A stretch of 64,000 nucleotides of DNA from Hemicordylus capensis (GCF_027244095.1 NC_069669.1:10442501-10506500), one strand, 5' to 3'; shown: positions 42,560-54,242, numbered from the stretch's first letter. Notes: a model not told the origin generated them from the sequence alone. Program-made: numbers and translations.

Positions 42560-42975
42560 CTGCCTCCCACTGCAAGTTAAGCATCGTCCCCCTACACACG
42601 CACACTCTGACACACGCAGTATCTTTAACATGTGAGTTCTTGAGGGCACAAACAGCAGCTGAATTCACAAGAAGGCAAGCAAATAAAAGAGGTCTATTTA
42701 TGCCAATATGCATTAGTGGAAACATTTCCACATGCAACTTAACATATTCCCGTCCCACATATTTCTTTCCCCATCCCCCATTCCATCTCTAAAGCAGAGT
42801 TCATGCTTGGCCGCCCAGAGCAGGTAACAGTCACATCCGGTCGGCGAAGTGCGGGCCAGTGGCGTGGAAACCACATGACCCAGGACAGGCTAAAGAGGAT
42901 TATGGGGGGCCCCCAGGGGATGTGGAGGCCCTGGACCTCCGCCCAGAAGTCCAGGAGTAAAAGTGCCACAGGTCT
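42560..42975 (+). repeat. Unidentified interspersed repeat, copy 2
   Basis: Partner of 24050-24425; this copy keeps GACCCAGGACAGGCTAAAGA and a long G/C run. Confidence 0.6.
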
Positions 42976-43340
42976 CAGAGCCACCGTTAAATTTCTAGGA
43001 GCTATGGCTCCCTAGCGGCTGGGATTTGTCAAGCCCTCGACTCTAGGGTGGCTGACCTTTTGCGGCTGCGTCTTTAACAGCAGCTGAACTTGCAGCCAAA
43101 GGGAAGTAACATTTTGCTTACCTCCAAAGCACCACAAAAAGCTCCACAAGGCATGGAAGTGCAGGGGTAAGAATGCCTCTGCCCAGGGAGGCCCTTTCAT
43201 GAGGCACAGCGAGGTGGTGGCCTCAAGGGGCAGATTATTGGGGTACCAACAGGGTGGCAAAATGCCCCCAGCCACTGCTATTGCTGAGCAGCTCAGCGGA
43301 GTCAACCATCTGACCATGCCAAGCAGGCAGAGGCTAGTGG

Positions 43341-43630
43341 TGAGGAGAGCTGGTCTTGTGGTAGCAAGCAGGATTGTCCCCTTAGCTAAGCAGGGTCCAC
43401 CCTGGTTGCATATGAATGGGAGACTTGGTGTGTGAGCACTGTCAGATATTCCCCTCAGGGGATGGAGCTGCTCTGGGAAGAGCAGAAGGTTCCAAGTTCC
43501 CTCCCTGGCAGCATCTCCAAGACAGGGCCGAGAGATACTCCTGCCTGCAACCTTGAAGAAGCTGTTGCCAGTCTGGGTAGACAATACTGAGAGAGATGGA
43601 CCAAGGGTCTGACTCAGTATATGGCAGCTG
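43341..43630 (+). mobile_element. 5S-headed SINE
   Basis: GAGAGCTGGTCTTGTGG, AGCTAAGCAGGGTCCACCC and GAATGGGAGACTTGG (5S-like) then the body to CAGTATATGGCAGC. A short reverse fragment (GAAGGGAACTTGG) follows to about 43672. Confidence 0.85.
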
Positions 43631-43679
43631 CCAGGAAGGGAACTTGGTACCTTCTGCTCTTCCCAGAGTGGCCCCTTTT

Positions 43680-44690
43680 CCCCTACTGTTCTTGGGTCTG
43701 GGTCTCGTTTGCCATGTCAGTAAAATGCATGGTCATGTTGAGAACTTTTCTGAGTATGTTTTCCAGCTTGTATAGTATGTGGTCATTCATCTCCAGGACA
43801 GAGACCGGAGATGGTTCTTGTCCACCTCCCTCTTCTCCACTAGAGTCTAATTTTGATATTCAAGCCTGGTTGCTCCAGAGGATTGCATCCTCTTGGTCAG
43901 AATTGGATTTTACTGGCTTGTTCTTTGCATGTGCAGTTACTATAATTGGGCTCCATTTGGCAATATGGTTGGTCAGAAAGGTTTCCCACTGGCGGGGAAA
44001 GGAGAGAACCCACCGGGAGCTTTCATAACAAGCCATTTACATGGATTGCGAGATTTTGTCCAACAAAGAACGTAGTTTTTGGTTGTGGTGGGCAATCATG
44101 TTAAAGAACTCCAAGTTGGTTTGAAAAGCTGCATAATTTATGTAATATTACAGCGGTGGTTTTGACTGCTAGTTCTAAGGCAGGTTTTAGGCCCAAGGCT
44201 GTAATTATTTTGGACAACTTTGTTATGGAGGAGGATACAGTTATTGTAATGGTTTGGTCAGTTGCATTGTTAGTGAAATCAAAAAGCCTTCTGAAATGCT
44301 GCTTGCCTTGGCGACAAAAGAATGCAATGTGCTCAATTATACATACACGTTCACCCAGTATATAGGGTGGAGGGGAGCAGGAATATTGGGGGGGGGGTCA
44401 TGTAAAAAGCCATGGGGTCGGAGAAACGGAACCTATGCAAATGTACGACTGAATATGCAAATCCATATTACGGCTCATGTTCCAAGCCATGTGGGCTACC
44501 AGCTCTCCCTTCAGTGTGCCTGGCAGGAACTGTGGCACTATGGCAACCAGCTAATTGGCCCTCTCGCCAAGGCTGCTCTTAACAGCTTGTTGTTGATGTC
44601 TGCAGTTAGGTTGGAAGCCAACAGGTGTGTGCGTGTGTGTGTGTTGGCAGGGGAGAACAGGGTTTGATTCCACATCGTTAGAAATGACTT
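43680..44690. other. Unassigned sequence
   Basis: No gene or repeat family recognised. A G-run lies at about 44390 and a GT tract at about 44624-44646. Confidence 0.4.
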
Positions 44691-44714
44691 GACTTCCGAG
44701 GGAGAAGTTATACC

Positions 44715-44929
44715 TGTGCTAATGGCTGGCTCCCGTGAGAAGTCCATTATGCTGGGAAAAGTTGAAGGGAAGCGAAGAAGAGGACGACCAGCAGCAAGGT
44801 GGATGGACTCGATGACGACAGCAATAAATGCACCACTGTGGGACTTTAAATGCCAAGTGGAAGACAGATCATCCTGGAGAGAATCTATCAATGTGGTCGC
44901 TAGGAGTTGACACCAACTTAATGGCACTT

Positions 44930-44968
<39 letters not shown>
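44715..44968 (+). mobile_element. RTE/BovB-like LINE 3' end, copy 3
   Basis: Frame reads SREKSIMLGKVEGKRRRGRP then SSWRESINVVARS with stop. The tail GAGTTGACACCAACTTAATG is followed by about nine CAAT repeats (44930-44968). Shorter than copies 1 and 2. Confidence 0.76.
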
Positions 44969-44999
44969 TGGCTGGCTTCATCCCTCCCATTCCACTAAA

Positions 45000-45085
45000 C
45001 TGGGAGTCCTCAGCTTTGTCCTCAGACATTGTTGGACTACAACTCCCATCATCCCCAGCCATAATGGCCAAAGTGCTTCCCCCCA
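45000..45085 (+). repeat. ACTACAACTCCCATCAT-type repeat fragment
   Basis: TGTTGGACTACAACTCCCATC with CCCCAGCCATAATGGCC. Confidence 0.5.
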
Positions 45086-45089
45086 TTTT

Positions 45090-45955
45090 ACTCTCACAAC
45101 AACTGCATTGGGTAGGTAGGCTGCGAGATTTAGTAATTATCATCATCATTATTACTTGTAGGGGGAGAGTAACTATCTCTGTCCGACCCACTATATCATC
45201 CTTACCAGTGGCTGTTGCTGGCGTCTCCTTTGTGTTTCTTTTTAGATTGTGAGTCCTTTTGGGACAAAGAACCATCTTCAGGCCCCCTTGTGGCCCCACA
45301 GTTTAGCAAGGGGAGAGCAACTGTCCCTCTTCAGCCCACCACTGAGTCCCACCCCGTGGCTGTAGCTGGTGTCTCCTTTGTGCTTCTTTGTAGACTGGAA
45401 GTCCTTTGCGGCAGGGAACCTTTGTCTCATTGCTTTTGCTCTGTAAACTGCTTTGGGAGCAGCCTTGGTTGAAAAGCAGAGGGGACAGATGCTCAATAAA
45501 GAATAAATGTGGTGCTCCCTCGGGGAACGGTTGACTTTGCTAGGCAACCCCTGCTGACTGGGACACCTTCTCAAAATGGTGGCTCTCAGGTTTAGCAAGG
45601 GGAGAGCAACTGTCCCTATTCAGGCCCAGCATGGCACCCCTCCCAGTGACTGTTGCTGGGGGTCTGCCTTGTGCTTCTTTCTAGATTGGGAACCCCCTTT
45701 GGTGCAGGGAATAATCTTCAGGCCCTCTTGAGGTACATAGTTTGAGACACACCCCTTCTCAAAATGGTGGCTCTCTTCTGTTTAGCCGGGGGAGAGCAAT
45801 TGTGCCTATCCGACCCACTGTAGCATCCTTCCCAGTGGCTGCTGCTGGTATCTCCCTCATGCTTCTTTCTCGACTGGGACCCCCTTGGGGGCAGGGAACT
45901 ATCCTCTCATTCCTTTTGCTCTGCTAACTACTTGGGGGACATTTCTTTTTGGTTC
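45090..45955 (+). mobile_element. Cluster of four L2-like LINE 3' ends
   Basis: Four related copies in the same orientation (about 45155-45300, 45301-45475, 45593-45745, 45775-45950). Shared words are GGGGAGAGCAACTGTCCC, GTGGCTGTTGCTGG, TCTCCTTTGTGCTTCTTT and a GACTGGGA / GGCAGGGAAC end. The second copy ends with GATGCTCAATAAAGAATAAA, typical of L2-type 3' ends. Confidence 0.65.
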
Positions 45956-46004
45956 AGCAGCTGAACAGTGGAAATAGATTACTACTACTAATACCCCCCC
46001 CAAA

Positions 46005-46215
46005 ATTGAATATTTATATACCGCTCTTCAAAAAGTTCTCAAAACAGTTTACACAGAAAAAATAAATACATAAATAAGATGGCTCCCTGTCCCCAAAGGG
46101 CTCACAGTCTAAAGGCAGACACCAGCAACAGCCACTGGAAGGATGCTGTGCTGGGGATGGATAAGGCCAGTTGCTCTCCCCATTGCTAAAAATAAGAGAA
46201 CCACCCACTTAGCAG
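46005..46215 (-). mobile_element. L2-like LINE 3' end
   Basis: TATATACCGCTCTTCAAAAA, GGCTCCCTGTCCCCAAAGGG and CACCAGCAACAGCCACTGG in reverse orientation to the cluster before it. Confidence 0.7.
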
Positions 46216-46219
46216 GTGT

Positions 46220-47855
46220 CTCTTTGCTCAGTTAGTAGGATTAGATCAATGAGAGAGGGGAAGGAACAAAGAAGAATGATTAGATCAGAAAGAGAGAAAT
46301 ATTAAAATTGTGGGCCCTTTGATTCTTAGAACTTGCAAACACTTTTTCCTTTTCTTTACATATGAAACTCTGGGCATACCTTTTACCATACATTGATTTC
46401 ACCTGGGCTGCCAAGAATCAAATGCAATGGCTCACTGGCCAGATTTGGTGTGCAGATTGCCAGCCGGCTCGTCAGGGTCTCCGTTTCTGTCAGTTTCTCC
46501 TCCTTTTGCTCAGGCAAAGAAAAGCGTGCCAAGGGTTCTAGCCAACAGCTGGTAACTCATTAGCTTCTTGGCTGCTGTTCACTTTCCCCAAACTTGGCCT
46601 TGTCCCATCTGGGCCTCTTCAATTCATGATGGAGGCTCTTACGTCCTTCCAAATGTTCTCCTCAAACTCTCCAGGCTTCCTAACCCTGGGTCAGTTGGCA
46701 ACACACTTCTAAAGCTCTCAGCCCCTGCATCTGGGGTGCCAAATTAATCCCCAGTGCGGACTAAATTCAGTAATTGCTCATTAAAGAACACAGCTTGAGA
46801 CAAATGGTAACGTAGCCACAACTGGCTGCTAATATAGCCACGCAGCGCAAGGTCAAGCAGTTCTTGATCTCCACATTACAGGAAACAAACACAATCGAAC
46901 TGGCAAATGTTTGCGGGGTCCTCAGGACCCCTTCTGACTTCCCTGCCACAGAAAATGTTTTTTCATGTGGATGTTGCTGCCAAATCAAAGTGAGCTTGGC
47001 AAGATTTTGTATGCTACTGGTAGGTCACGGGGCCAGCCCATCCACTAGGCAGAGCTAGGTGGTTGCCTAGGGTGGCCATTTTAGGGGGTGCATTAACAGT
47101 GCCAGAATCTAGAACTGCCAGTTCTATGCACCCCTGAAAGAATACACACTGATGTACGCATGTAAGATGGAACACTGTGCCCTGCTTCCCGAAGGGTCTG
47201 CAAGCTCTGCTCCCCCAAAGACACAATCTTCTTTGCTCATTGCACCTCGGCCCCCAATAAACAGCTAGTCTCATAAGCTGCACTCCCTCTTTTGAAGACC
47301 AATTGCCTACCTCGGCATTCGTTTCCCAAAAGAAATGGTCCCAGGCTGGATTTCCAAATAAACAGTGGCATTTTTTCATCTCTGGAGTTTTGCCCCTATA
47401 ATAGCCTGGGAACTCTCTCCCACTGTATCCTCAAACCACCGTGGGCTGGTCATTTGACCTAGTGAATGAGCAGCCTCCGTGGCTCAAGTTAAATCTGGGG
47501 GTCTATACTTCTTGGCTGGAGGAGCGCCAGAATCAAACTCCTAGGCCAGGCTGAGCAGCCGTGGGTTCACACTACCTCAGCAAGCACATGGTATGAATAA
47601 TTATTTCCATTATTTATATCCTGTCCTGGTTGTCTAGAAGGCAGAACTAGACTTCAGCACCATGGACAGCTCCAAGGGAGACGTTGGTCCAATAGCAGTC
47701 AGAGGTAGACTGAGCCCTTAAGTACCTCTGAGCCTAGATTACTCCTCCTGGGCTCCACCTCCCTGCCTGGAGAGTGGAAGTCTTAAAGGGCCAGCTTGGG
47801 GCCTGGCATGCCACCTCCTGCTGTATCTGACCCTGGTTGAGCTAGCATATTCATT
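46220..47855. other. Unassigned sequence
   Basis: No exon or repeat family recognised with confidence. Confidence 0.4.
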
Positions 47856-47859
47856 CATT

Positions 47860-48185
47860 CATTCATTCATTCGATTTTTATACTGCCCTTCCAAAAAATG
47901 GCTCAGGGCAGTTTACACAGAGAAATAATAAATAAATAAGATGGCTCCCTGTCCCCAAAGGGCTCACAATCTAAAAATAAACATAAGATAGACACCAGCA
48001 ACAGTCATTTATGCATAGGAGACCCTCTTATTTATGTATTTTTCTATGTAAACCGCTTTGTAAACTTTGGTTGAAGAGCGGTATATAAATATTTGTAGTA
48101 GTGGATTGGGTCAGTTGCTCTCCCCCCTGCTAAATAAAGAGAATCACCACGTTAAAAGGTGTCTCTTTGCCCAGTTAGCAGGGGT
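47860..48185 (-). mobile_element. L2-like LINE 3' end with nested tail
   Basis: CATTCATTCATTC tract, TTTTATACTGCCCTTCCAAA, GGCTCCCTGTCCCCAAAGGG. A plus-oriented tail (GTAAACCGCTTTGTAAACTT to GGTATATAAATATTTG, about 48010-48104) interrupts it before TTGGGTCAGTTGCTCTCC. Confidence 0.7.
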
Positions 48186-48189
48186 TCTG

Positions 48190-48828
48190 AGACCTTAAAT
48201 TTCAGGTGCATCTTACATCTCTGGTTGCGGGCCTCTTGCACGCTCTATTAAGGCCACTCCAGCGTAAACAAGCACTCCAGCCACATCCACTTTCCCTATC
48301 AACTGTCCTCAAATCCACCAAATAGCCTCTCCCTGTCCTCCCGCGCCAGGCTGACCTCTTCCCTGCTACACCCCATCACCCCATTCCCAGGAATCATTTT
48401 CTGCCTATTGAACAATCAGCACAAGTCCCTCACCTTTCCAACTGTCCATCCATCTCCCTAACGATCATTTCAATCAGCTCCATCCTTGCGAAGCAACGCA
48501 GGCCCCGCTCTGCCCTGCTGAGCTCCATCTGCCAAGAGCATTGCACAGGGAAGCCGAGAGTGAGAAATATCAGCCTTCCATCAATCGGCAATAAAAGGGA
48601 AGGCGAGAATAATATAAAAGGCCCCATTTCTGTCCCCCCGCAAAGCAAAATGACTTAATTTGCTAGTGTGACGGGCTGATGAAGCCGTTCAACTACAAGC
48701 TGTATGGAGTGGCTTGTTTTTCTGATATACCCTTGGAAACAAAGCTATTTTAAACAACTACGTTCTGCCAAAGAGTAACACTCTCATCCCCTATTGATGC
48801 AGAAGGGCAATTGAGGACAGGCTGACAG
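48190..48828. other. Unassigned sequence
   Basis: Nothing recognised. Confidence 0.4.
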
Positions 48829-48831
48829 TTA

Positions 48832-49338
48832 CATAGGAAGCTGCCATAGACTGAGTCAGACCCTTGGTCCATCTCACTCAGTATTGTCTACCCAGACGGG
48901 CAGCGGCTTCTCCAAGGCTGCAGGCAGGAGTCTCTCTCAGCCCTATCTAGAGTTTCCAGGGAGGGAACTGTTTTATAGCTGCTTCCCTCACACATGCAAG
49001 GAAATATTCTATAGATTTAACTAAAAGTTTATTCAGCAACAACTCCGTTTTCTCCTTCCCCGCTCTTTCCCTTTCTGACACTCTCTCTACAGGATTCCAC
49101 CCCTGGGACAAATGTCCAAAAAAACAAACAGCAAAAGAATATTGGACAAAATGACACAGGAATTTGGGGCCTTCTGCATGCATGAAGACAGATGCTCTTC
49201 CCAGACTGGTCCCATCTCCTACGGGGACTATCTTGCAGTGTGCACACATGTAGTCTCCCATCCAAAGCAAACCAGGGTGGACCTTGCTTAGCAAAGGGGA
49301 CAATTGATGTTTGCTACCAGCAGTCCAGCTCTCCTCCA
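48832..49338 (-). mobile_element. 5S-headed SINE split by a 195-bp insertion
   Basis: Body from ACATAGGAAGCTGCC to AGGGAGGGAACT (48969) resumes at about 49167 with GGGCCTTCTGCATGCATG and the 5S-like head (CCTTGCTTAGC). The inserted 48970-49166 is unidentified; GGAACT on the left and GGAATT on the right may be a target duplication. Confidence 0.75.
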
Positions 49339-49409
49339 GTTCACAGTCCTTGGGATCCTGCCGATTTGTGGTGGTTGTCTCTGGTAGATAACCCTAAACC
49401 CCAGTATTT

Positions 49410-49610
49410 AAGAACATAGGAAGCTGCTTTATACTGAGTCAGACCCTTGGTCCACCTAGCTCAGAACTGACTACCCAGACTGGCAGCAGCTCTTCAAGCT
49501 TTCAGGCAGCAGTCTCTCCCAGCAGTACCCGGAGAGGCTGCTAGGAGTTGAACCTGGTATCTTCTGCATGCAAAGCAGATGTTTTACCCCTGAGCAACAG
49601 TGGTACTCTG
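49410..49610 (-). mobile_element. tRNA-headed SINE
   Basis: AGAACATAGGAAGCTGC to GAACCTGGTATCTTCTGC and GAGCAACAGTGG. Confidence 0.8.
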
Positions 49611-49669
49611 AACTCTGAAGCCCTTTAGGTTCAGGCACCAAAATTACCTAGGTGCGCCCCTGTATTATG

Positions 49670-49800
49670 GACAGAACATCAGAAGCTCCCTGCTGGATCA
49701 GGCCCAAGGAAGCCTATCTAGTCCAGCATCCTGTTTCACACAGTGGCCCACCAGATGCCTCTGGGGAGCCCACAGGCAAGAGGTATGTGCACTATATAGT
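49670..49800 (-). mobile_element. CR1-like LINE 3'-end fragment
   Basis: CCAGCATCCTGTTTCACACA and CCAGATGCCTCTGGGGAGCC, as in 25030-25140. Confidence 0.75.
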
Positions 49801-49859
49801 TCCCTTTTGATCGGATGTTATTTAGCATATCTCATGTTTTATATTAGTAACTTTACTTT

Positions 49860-49940
49860 GTATGGTCAATTACTGTTGCTATCTTCGTATGGTCAGTTAC
49901 TGTTGCTATCTTCGTATGGTCAATTACTGTTGCTATCTAC
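49860..49940 (+). repeat. 27-bp minisatellite, three copies
   Basis: GTATGGTCAATTACTGTTGC plus TATCTTC repeats at 49860, 49887 and 49914 with two substitutions. Confidence 0.9.
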
Positions 49941-50935
49941 ATGAGTCTATGATTTATAATAAGTCAAGGTAAATATATTTCATTTTTCATGTGTTTTTTG
50001 CATTGATTATTTCCTTGGATCTGTTGGGTTGTGATTTGAATTCTTCGTTTCCGACCCTTTTACGCAAATTGTGTGGCGCATCACCATCACAAAATACGCC
50101 AAAATCGTTCACCCCATCTATATACCCATGCAAGGAGAAAGAGAAATGGGCACATTCGCACAAAGAAAACCCTTCTGCCAGCATCACCCCCTCTCAAAAA
50201 CAGACCCACGATTGAATTCTACCTTCCTTCCAAAACAGAGAGCAGCAGAGGACATTCTGGACAAAGGCGCCTTGCCCTGCAGGATCAGCAAGGAGGGACC
50301 AGGGCTGTGTATAACACCTCCAGATGCAATCATTGAGATGGAAAAAGCCATAATCCTTTTTGCTCAATCACTCGTGAAGCCAGGTCAGCCACGGGGGTGG
50401 GGGTGTGTGGATCGTTACTAAAAAGAGAGAGACATAACTGGGGGAAATGGCAAGACGAAAGGTGAAAAACACCATGATAATCTTGTTATGTGTCCTTCCC
50501 TCAGTAGTGAGACAGATTCCAGGGGCTGGCCCCACAGGGTATCGTGTCCACGGAGCCTTGGAGACGCCACGCTGGGCTAGTAATATTTGTTTTATTAATC
50601 GGGATTATAGATTTATTATAGATTTGTTATTATTTGTTACAGATTTATAGAGAATCTTGGAAGCAACAGGACACTTTCAGCAGGCAGCAAATTTATCTCT
50701 ACGATTCTCAATAAGCAACCGAACCCCGAGAATGCATTGGGTTTACCTGACTTCGGTTCAAAGAATATATCTTCCTACTGCCTGGCTTTCAAGAGGGCTT
50801 GTGGGTGACGCCTCCCACCAAGGGGACCACCCCATGCCAGAAGGTCTGGGGAAGTGGTTTGGATTCCTGCAGCAACTTATGAGTGAACTCATCACTAAAA
50901 GAGGTTCCATCCTTTGGATAGCCACCCATCCAAAG
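49941..50935. other. Unassigned sequence
   Basis: Open frames near 50071-50421 have no recognisable protein. Nothing else seen. Confidence 0.4.
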
Positions 50936-50937
50936 GT

Positions 50938-50997
50938 CCTGCTTTGCATTTGGATGGGTGACTACATATGAGTGCTGTAAGATATTCCGCTTGTGGG
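50938..50997 (+). mobile_element. 5S-headed SINE fragment
   Basis: TTGCATTTGGATGGGTGACT and GTAAGATATTCCGC are the 5S box C region and the following segment. Confidence 0.6.
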
Positions 50998-51175
50998 GCA
51001 GGGTTGTGGCTCAATAGCAGAGCATCTGCTTGGCATGCAGAATTCAGTCTTGGGCAGCATCTCCAGGAAGGGCTGGGAAAGACTCCGGCCTGCAACCTTG
51101 GAGAGCTGCTGCCAGTCTGTGTGGACAATACTGAGCTAGATGGACCAAGGGTCTGAGTCAGTTGACAGCAACTGC
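50998..51175 (+). mobile_element. tRNA-headed SINE
   Basis: GTGGCTCAATAGCAGAGCAT (box A) to CAAGGGTCTGAGTCAGT. Confidence 0.8.
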
Positions 51176-51182
51176 CTTGGGG

Positions 51183-51316
51183 AGGGGCCCATAGCTCAGT
51201 GGCAGTGCATCTGCTTTGCATGCAGAAGGTCCCCGGTTCAATCCCTGGCAGCATCTCCAAGTAAGGCTGGGAGAGACCCCTGGGCCTGAAACCTTGGAGA
51301 AGCCGCTGCCAGTCAC
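51183..51316 (+). mobile_element. tRNA-headed SINE, truncated
   Basis: CATAGCTCAGTGGCAGTGC and GGTTCAATCCC; stops after GCTGCCAGTCAC where a different sequence begins. Confidence 0.8.
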
Positions 51317-51660
51317 TAAGAGTATTCACATGCCTGGAGGTGGGGTGGGCAGGGAGTGGGAGGCTGCACAAAACCTATCTCCCCACCCCACCCCCCACAC
51401 ACCAGACGATCGTTGATTGTGGGTGGGGGGCACAGACCACACTCCCACACAATCTGTGTTGCTCCCGGCAGCGTGGATCTCAGGAGGCCAGGACAATGCA
51501 TTGCGACCTCCAGGAATCCCATAATGCACTGCACAATGAGCACCGTGCATTGGAGGATTCTCCCGGGAGATGGGTGCTCTAGGCATCTGCCTCTGTGTCA
51601 TTCACACGGACCCTGGCACCAGGGTTAAGGGCATACTCGCCCTTAATTTTTTTTTTAACC
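51317..51660. mobile_element. Possible non-autonomous DNA element
   Basis: Begins AGTATTCACATG exactly where the SINE body stops and contains CATTCACACGGACC near the other side. Ends not proven. Confidence 0.3.
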
Positions 51661-52335
51661 AGGGTAAATAGTCGATGAAAGGGCTGCCCCTATTGGCTCT
51701 GATCTTTGGCTCCAGATCCACTCGCAGCTTGGGGCCCCATCCTGGTTGGTCTCCTTCGCTTCTTGCCCCGAATGGAGGGAACTTTAGCTCATGAATACTT
51801 AAGCCACAAGAAATCTGGAAAGGCTTTCAGGTGCCACAGAGCTCTTGGTCACAAGTGCTCAAACAGAACGACATGGCTTCTCCTCTCGGCACACAGAGTG
51901 CCCAAGGAGGGCCACCTGTCACCGTGACGGGTGTTTTGCTAATGAAGAACAACAGCCACATTGCCGAGAGAGGAGGACAGGCTGCTTCTCGGAAGTTGGA
52001 GCACACACGCCTCTGCACTGGAGCCGGGAGCAGCCCAAGGCCGTGTCTTGCGACTTTCAATCTCCTTGGAGATGTCCCTGAATGCTGCGCATAGCGCCCG
52101 CATTAGGCTTATCTGACATGACAATGGACAAGACAGTGTGGCAGGTGTCTTATAGCTCCTACACACACACACACACTTCACACCTGGCTGATCTCCATCG
52201 TCATTCCGCGATGGGCAGAAGTGATAAAAACATCCTCAGCATCAGAATGGGAACTGGAGAGAATCCATTTGTGAGATGCTGACAATGTTTCCTGTTGCGC
52301 AGCTTGAAGAGAGCGTGAAACATAGGAAGCTGCCA
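51661..52335. other. Unassigned sequence
   Basis: A short (CA)n tract lies at 52160-52175. No gene recognised. Confidence 0.4.
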
Positions 52336-52339
52336 TAAT

Positions 52340-52490
52340 CTGGCTGCATTCGCACGTAATGTGGAGCTCTGCCCCCACTACTCTCCAATCTAAATTTGGA
52401 TGTTCAGGAGAGCAGTCTCTCAAGAGGCAGGGGAGCTGGCTATGTGGGCTTCCTTCTTAAATGAAGGACAGTCCTGGAGTGACCAGCCTC
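52340..52490. mobile_element. Fragment related to the TIR element at 40876
   Basis: GCATTCGCACGTAATG and GGGGAGCTGGCTATGTGGGC, GAAGGACAGTCCTG match words in 40880-41005. Confidence 0.55.
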
Positions 52491-52494
52491 CCCA

Positions 52495-53470
52495 CCCTCT
52501 AAAGAGTTAACAGGGAGTGAACCTTTATCTCGACTGACAGGCTGGTGAACCTCAGGGCAGCCAATCAGTACACCAGGTGGGTGGGACCTATAGAGCGGTT
52601 GCTGGGAATTCTGGGAACAAGAAGGGCACTCTTTGTTGGAGAGTAACACGTGCGGAAAGGCTTAGTGAGGGGCAATGGAGTGAGGGGCAATGGAGCCAGC
52701 ATGGAGGTTTCTCTCATGGAATAGCCCTGTAGATCCTTGAAAGAAAGGATTGCAGGAAACTTGAGTCTCATCAGGAATTGGGTGAGTTCAAGGAAAAGGG
52801 AATTCAGCATAGGGAACAGTTTGTTTAGTCAGACTGTGCATTAGGAACTTATATTTCTTTGTATGTGTGTGCTTTTGCATGTTCCTGATACTGTTCTATT
52901 ATTGTTTACCTGTAACGTAGTTAAAATAAGAAACATTAGCCTATGCCCACCTTACCTAGGGTGCTGCAAAAGACTCTATAAATATTTAAGTGTGCCTAAG
53001 ACAACCTGTTTTTGTAACCTAAGTATTTTTGAGTGCATCTAAGAAAGCTAGAAGCCTCAGACGGAAACAGTCTGTAGTAACTGAATAAAAGTGGGGTGGG
53101 GTTCTTTTTTTTTTTTTTTTGTCCTTTTCTTTATACAATCCTCTCAGAGTTGATTTTTAACTTGGGGAAAGGGGGTGGTGGAAGGGGGATTTCTCTGGTG
53201 CAAAAGCATCCTCAAGAGCTCAGCAGCTATTAGTTTCTTTCATCCCGTGTAGGCATATATGTGGAAGGTTTTTTAAAATTTATCCAATAGCAAAATACAG
53301 AGTTTTCCCAGGGATTTCACTCTGAGCCCAGGGAGGTTTAAGCTTGGTTGATTAGAGGGGTGGTGGCGGCAGCATTTTAATCCTACCAGAAATATAGAAA
53401 GGTTTTATGAGAAACCCACCCAGGCAGCTCAGCAGGGATGACTCAGCATTTTCTTTCCCTGATGTGAGCT
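52495..53470. other. Unassigned sequence
   Basis: A T-run lies at 53105-53120. Nothing else recognised. Confidence 0.4.
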
Positions 53471-53489
53471 AGCTCCAGTCCAAGGCTTT

Positions 53490-53725
53490 AATCCGCTACA
53501 AGACTGAACAGCCAATCACACCGGAGTTGAGGGACAAGCTTCCTCCCTCAACTCCTTTTCCAGGGGTAGCAGACTGCAGTTCTGAATTCGGACATACCGC
53601 AGGCTGCCTGGATCCTCAGGTTGTGGGAACCAAACTCACAATTCTGAGTTTTCTTCACTGTGCCGAGCTCCAATGTCCCTCATTCAGACATAATGTCCAT
53701 GTAACCGCAGGCCACATTAATGCAG
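53490..53725. mobile_element. Second fragment related to the TIR element family
   Basis: CAGCCAATCACACCGGAG, ACAAGCTTCCTCCCTCAACT and ATTCGGACATA echo the interior of 40876-41274. Confidence 0.5.
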
Positions 53726-53726
53726 C

Positions 53727-53807
53727 CACTGAGTCTAACCCTTGATCCATCTAGCTCAGCACTGACTACTCTGACTGGCAGTGACTCTCCAAGGTTTCAG
53801 GCTGGAA
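53727..53807 (-). mobile_element. tRNA-headed SINE, left part
   Basis: ACTGAGTCTAACCCTTGATCC to TTCAGGCTGGAATCT; interrupted by a 5S SINE. Confidence 0.72.
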
Positions 53808-54090
53808 TCTAGCTGGTCTTATGGTAGCAAGCATGAATTGTCCTCTTAGCTAAGCAGGGTCCACCCTGGTTGCATATCAATGGGAGACGAGGTGTGAGCA
53901 CTGTAAGATATTTGGAACCATTCTGGGAAGAGCATCTAGGTTCCAAGTTCCCTCCCTGGCAGCATCTCCAAGATAGGGCTGAGAGTGATTCCTGCCTGCA
54001 ACCTTGGAGAAGCCGCTGCCAGTCTGTGTAGACAATACTGGGCTGGATGGGCCTATGGTCTGACTCAGTAGATGGCAGCTTCCTATGTCT
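53808..54090 (+). mobile_element. 5S-headed SINE nested in a tRNA-headed SINE
   Basis: AGCTGGTCTTATGGTAGC, TTAGCTAAGCAGGGTCCACC (5S-like) to GGCAGCTTCCTATGTC. Confidence 0.82.
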
Positions 54091-54165
54091 TACTGGAGAT
54101 GCTGCCAGGGAGTGACTGTCTGCATGCAAGCAGATGCTTGACCACTGGGCTGTGGCCCCATCCCC
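54091..54165 (-). mobile_element. tRNA-headed SINE, right part
   Basis: CTGGAGATGCTGCCAGGGAG to the head (GACCACTGGGCTGTGGCCCC). Confidence 0.7.
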
Positions 54166-54242
54166 TAAAATGCTGCTTTAGCCATCCTGCATGATGAAGG
54201 GTCTGGTGCAAGCTCAAAGGTTGTATCGTACATTTCATGCAG

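Noticed and set aside
42463-42792. Frames crossing the CA microsatellite
   Set aside because: A dinucleotide repeat keeps frames open by composition alone (HTHTHT and VCVCVC products).
50071-50421. 116-codon open frame as an exon
   Set aside because: Frames on both strands are open here, no splice-site pair is convincing, and the product resembles nothing I know.
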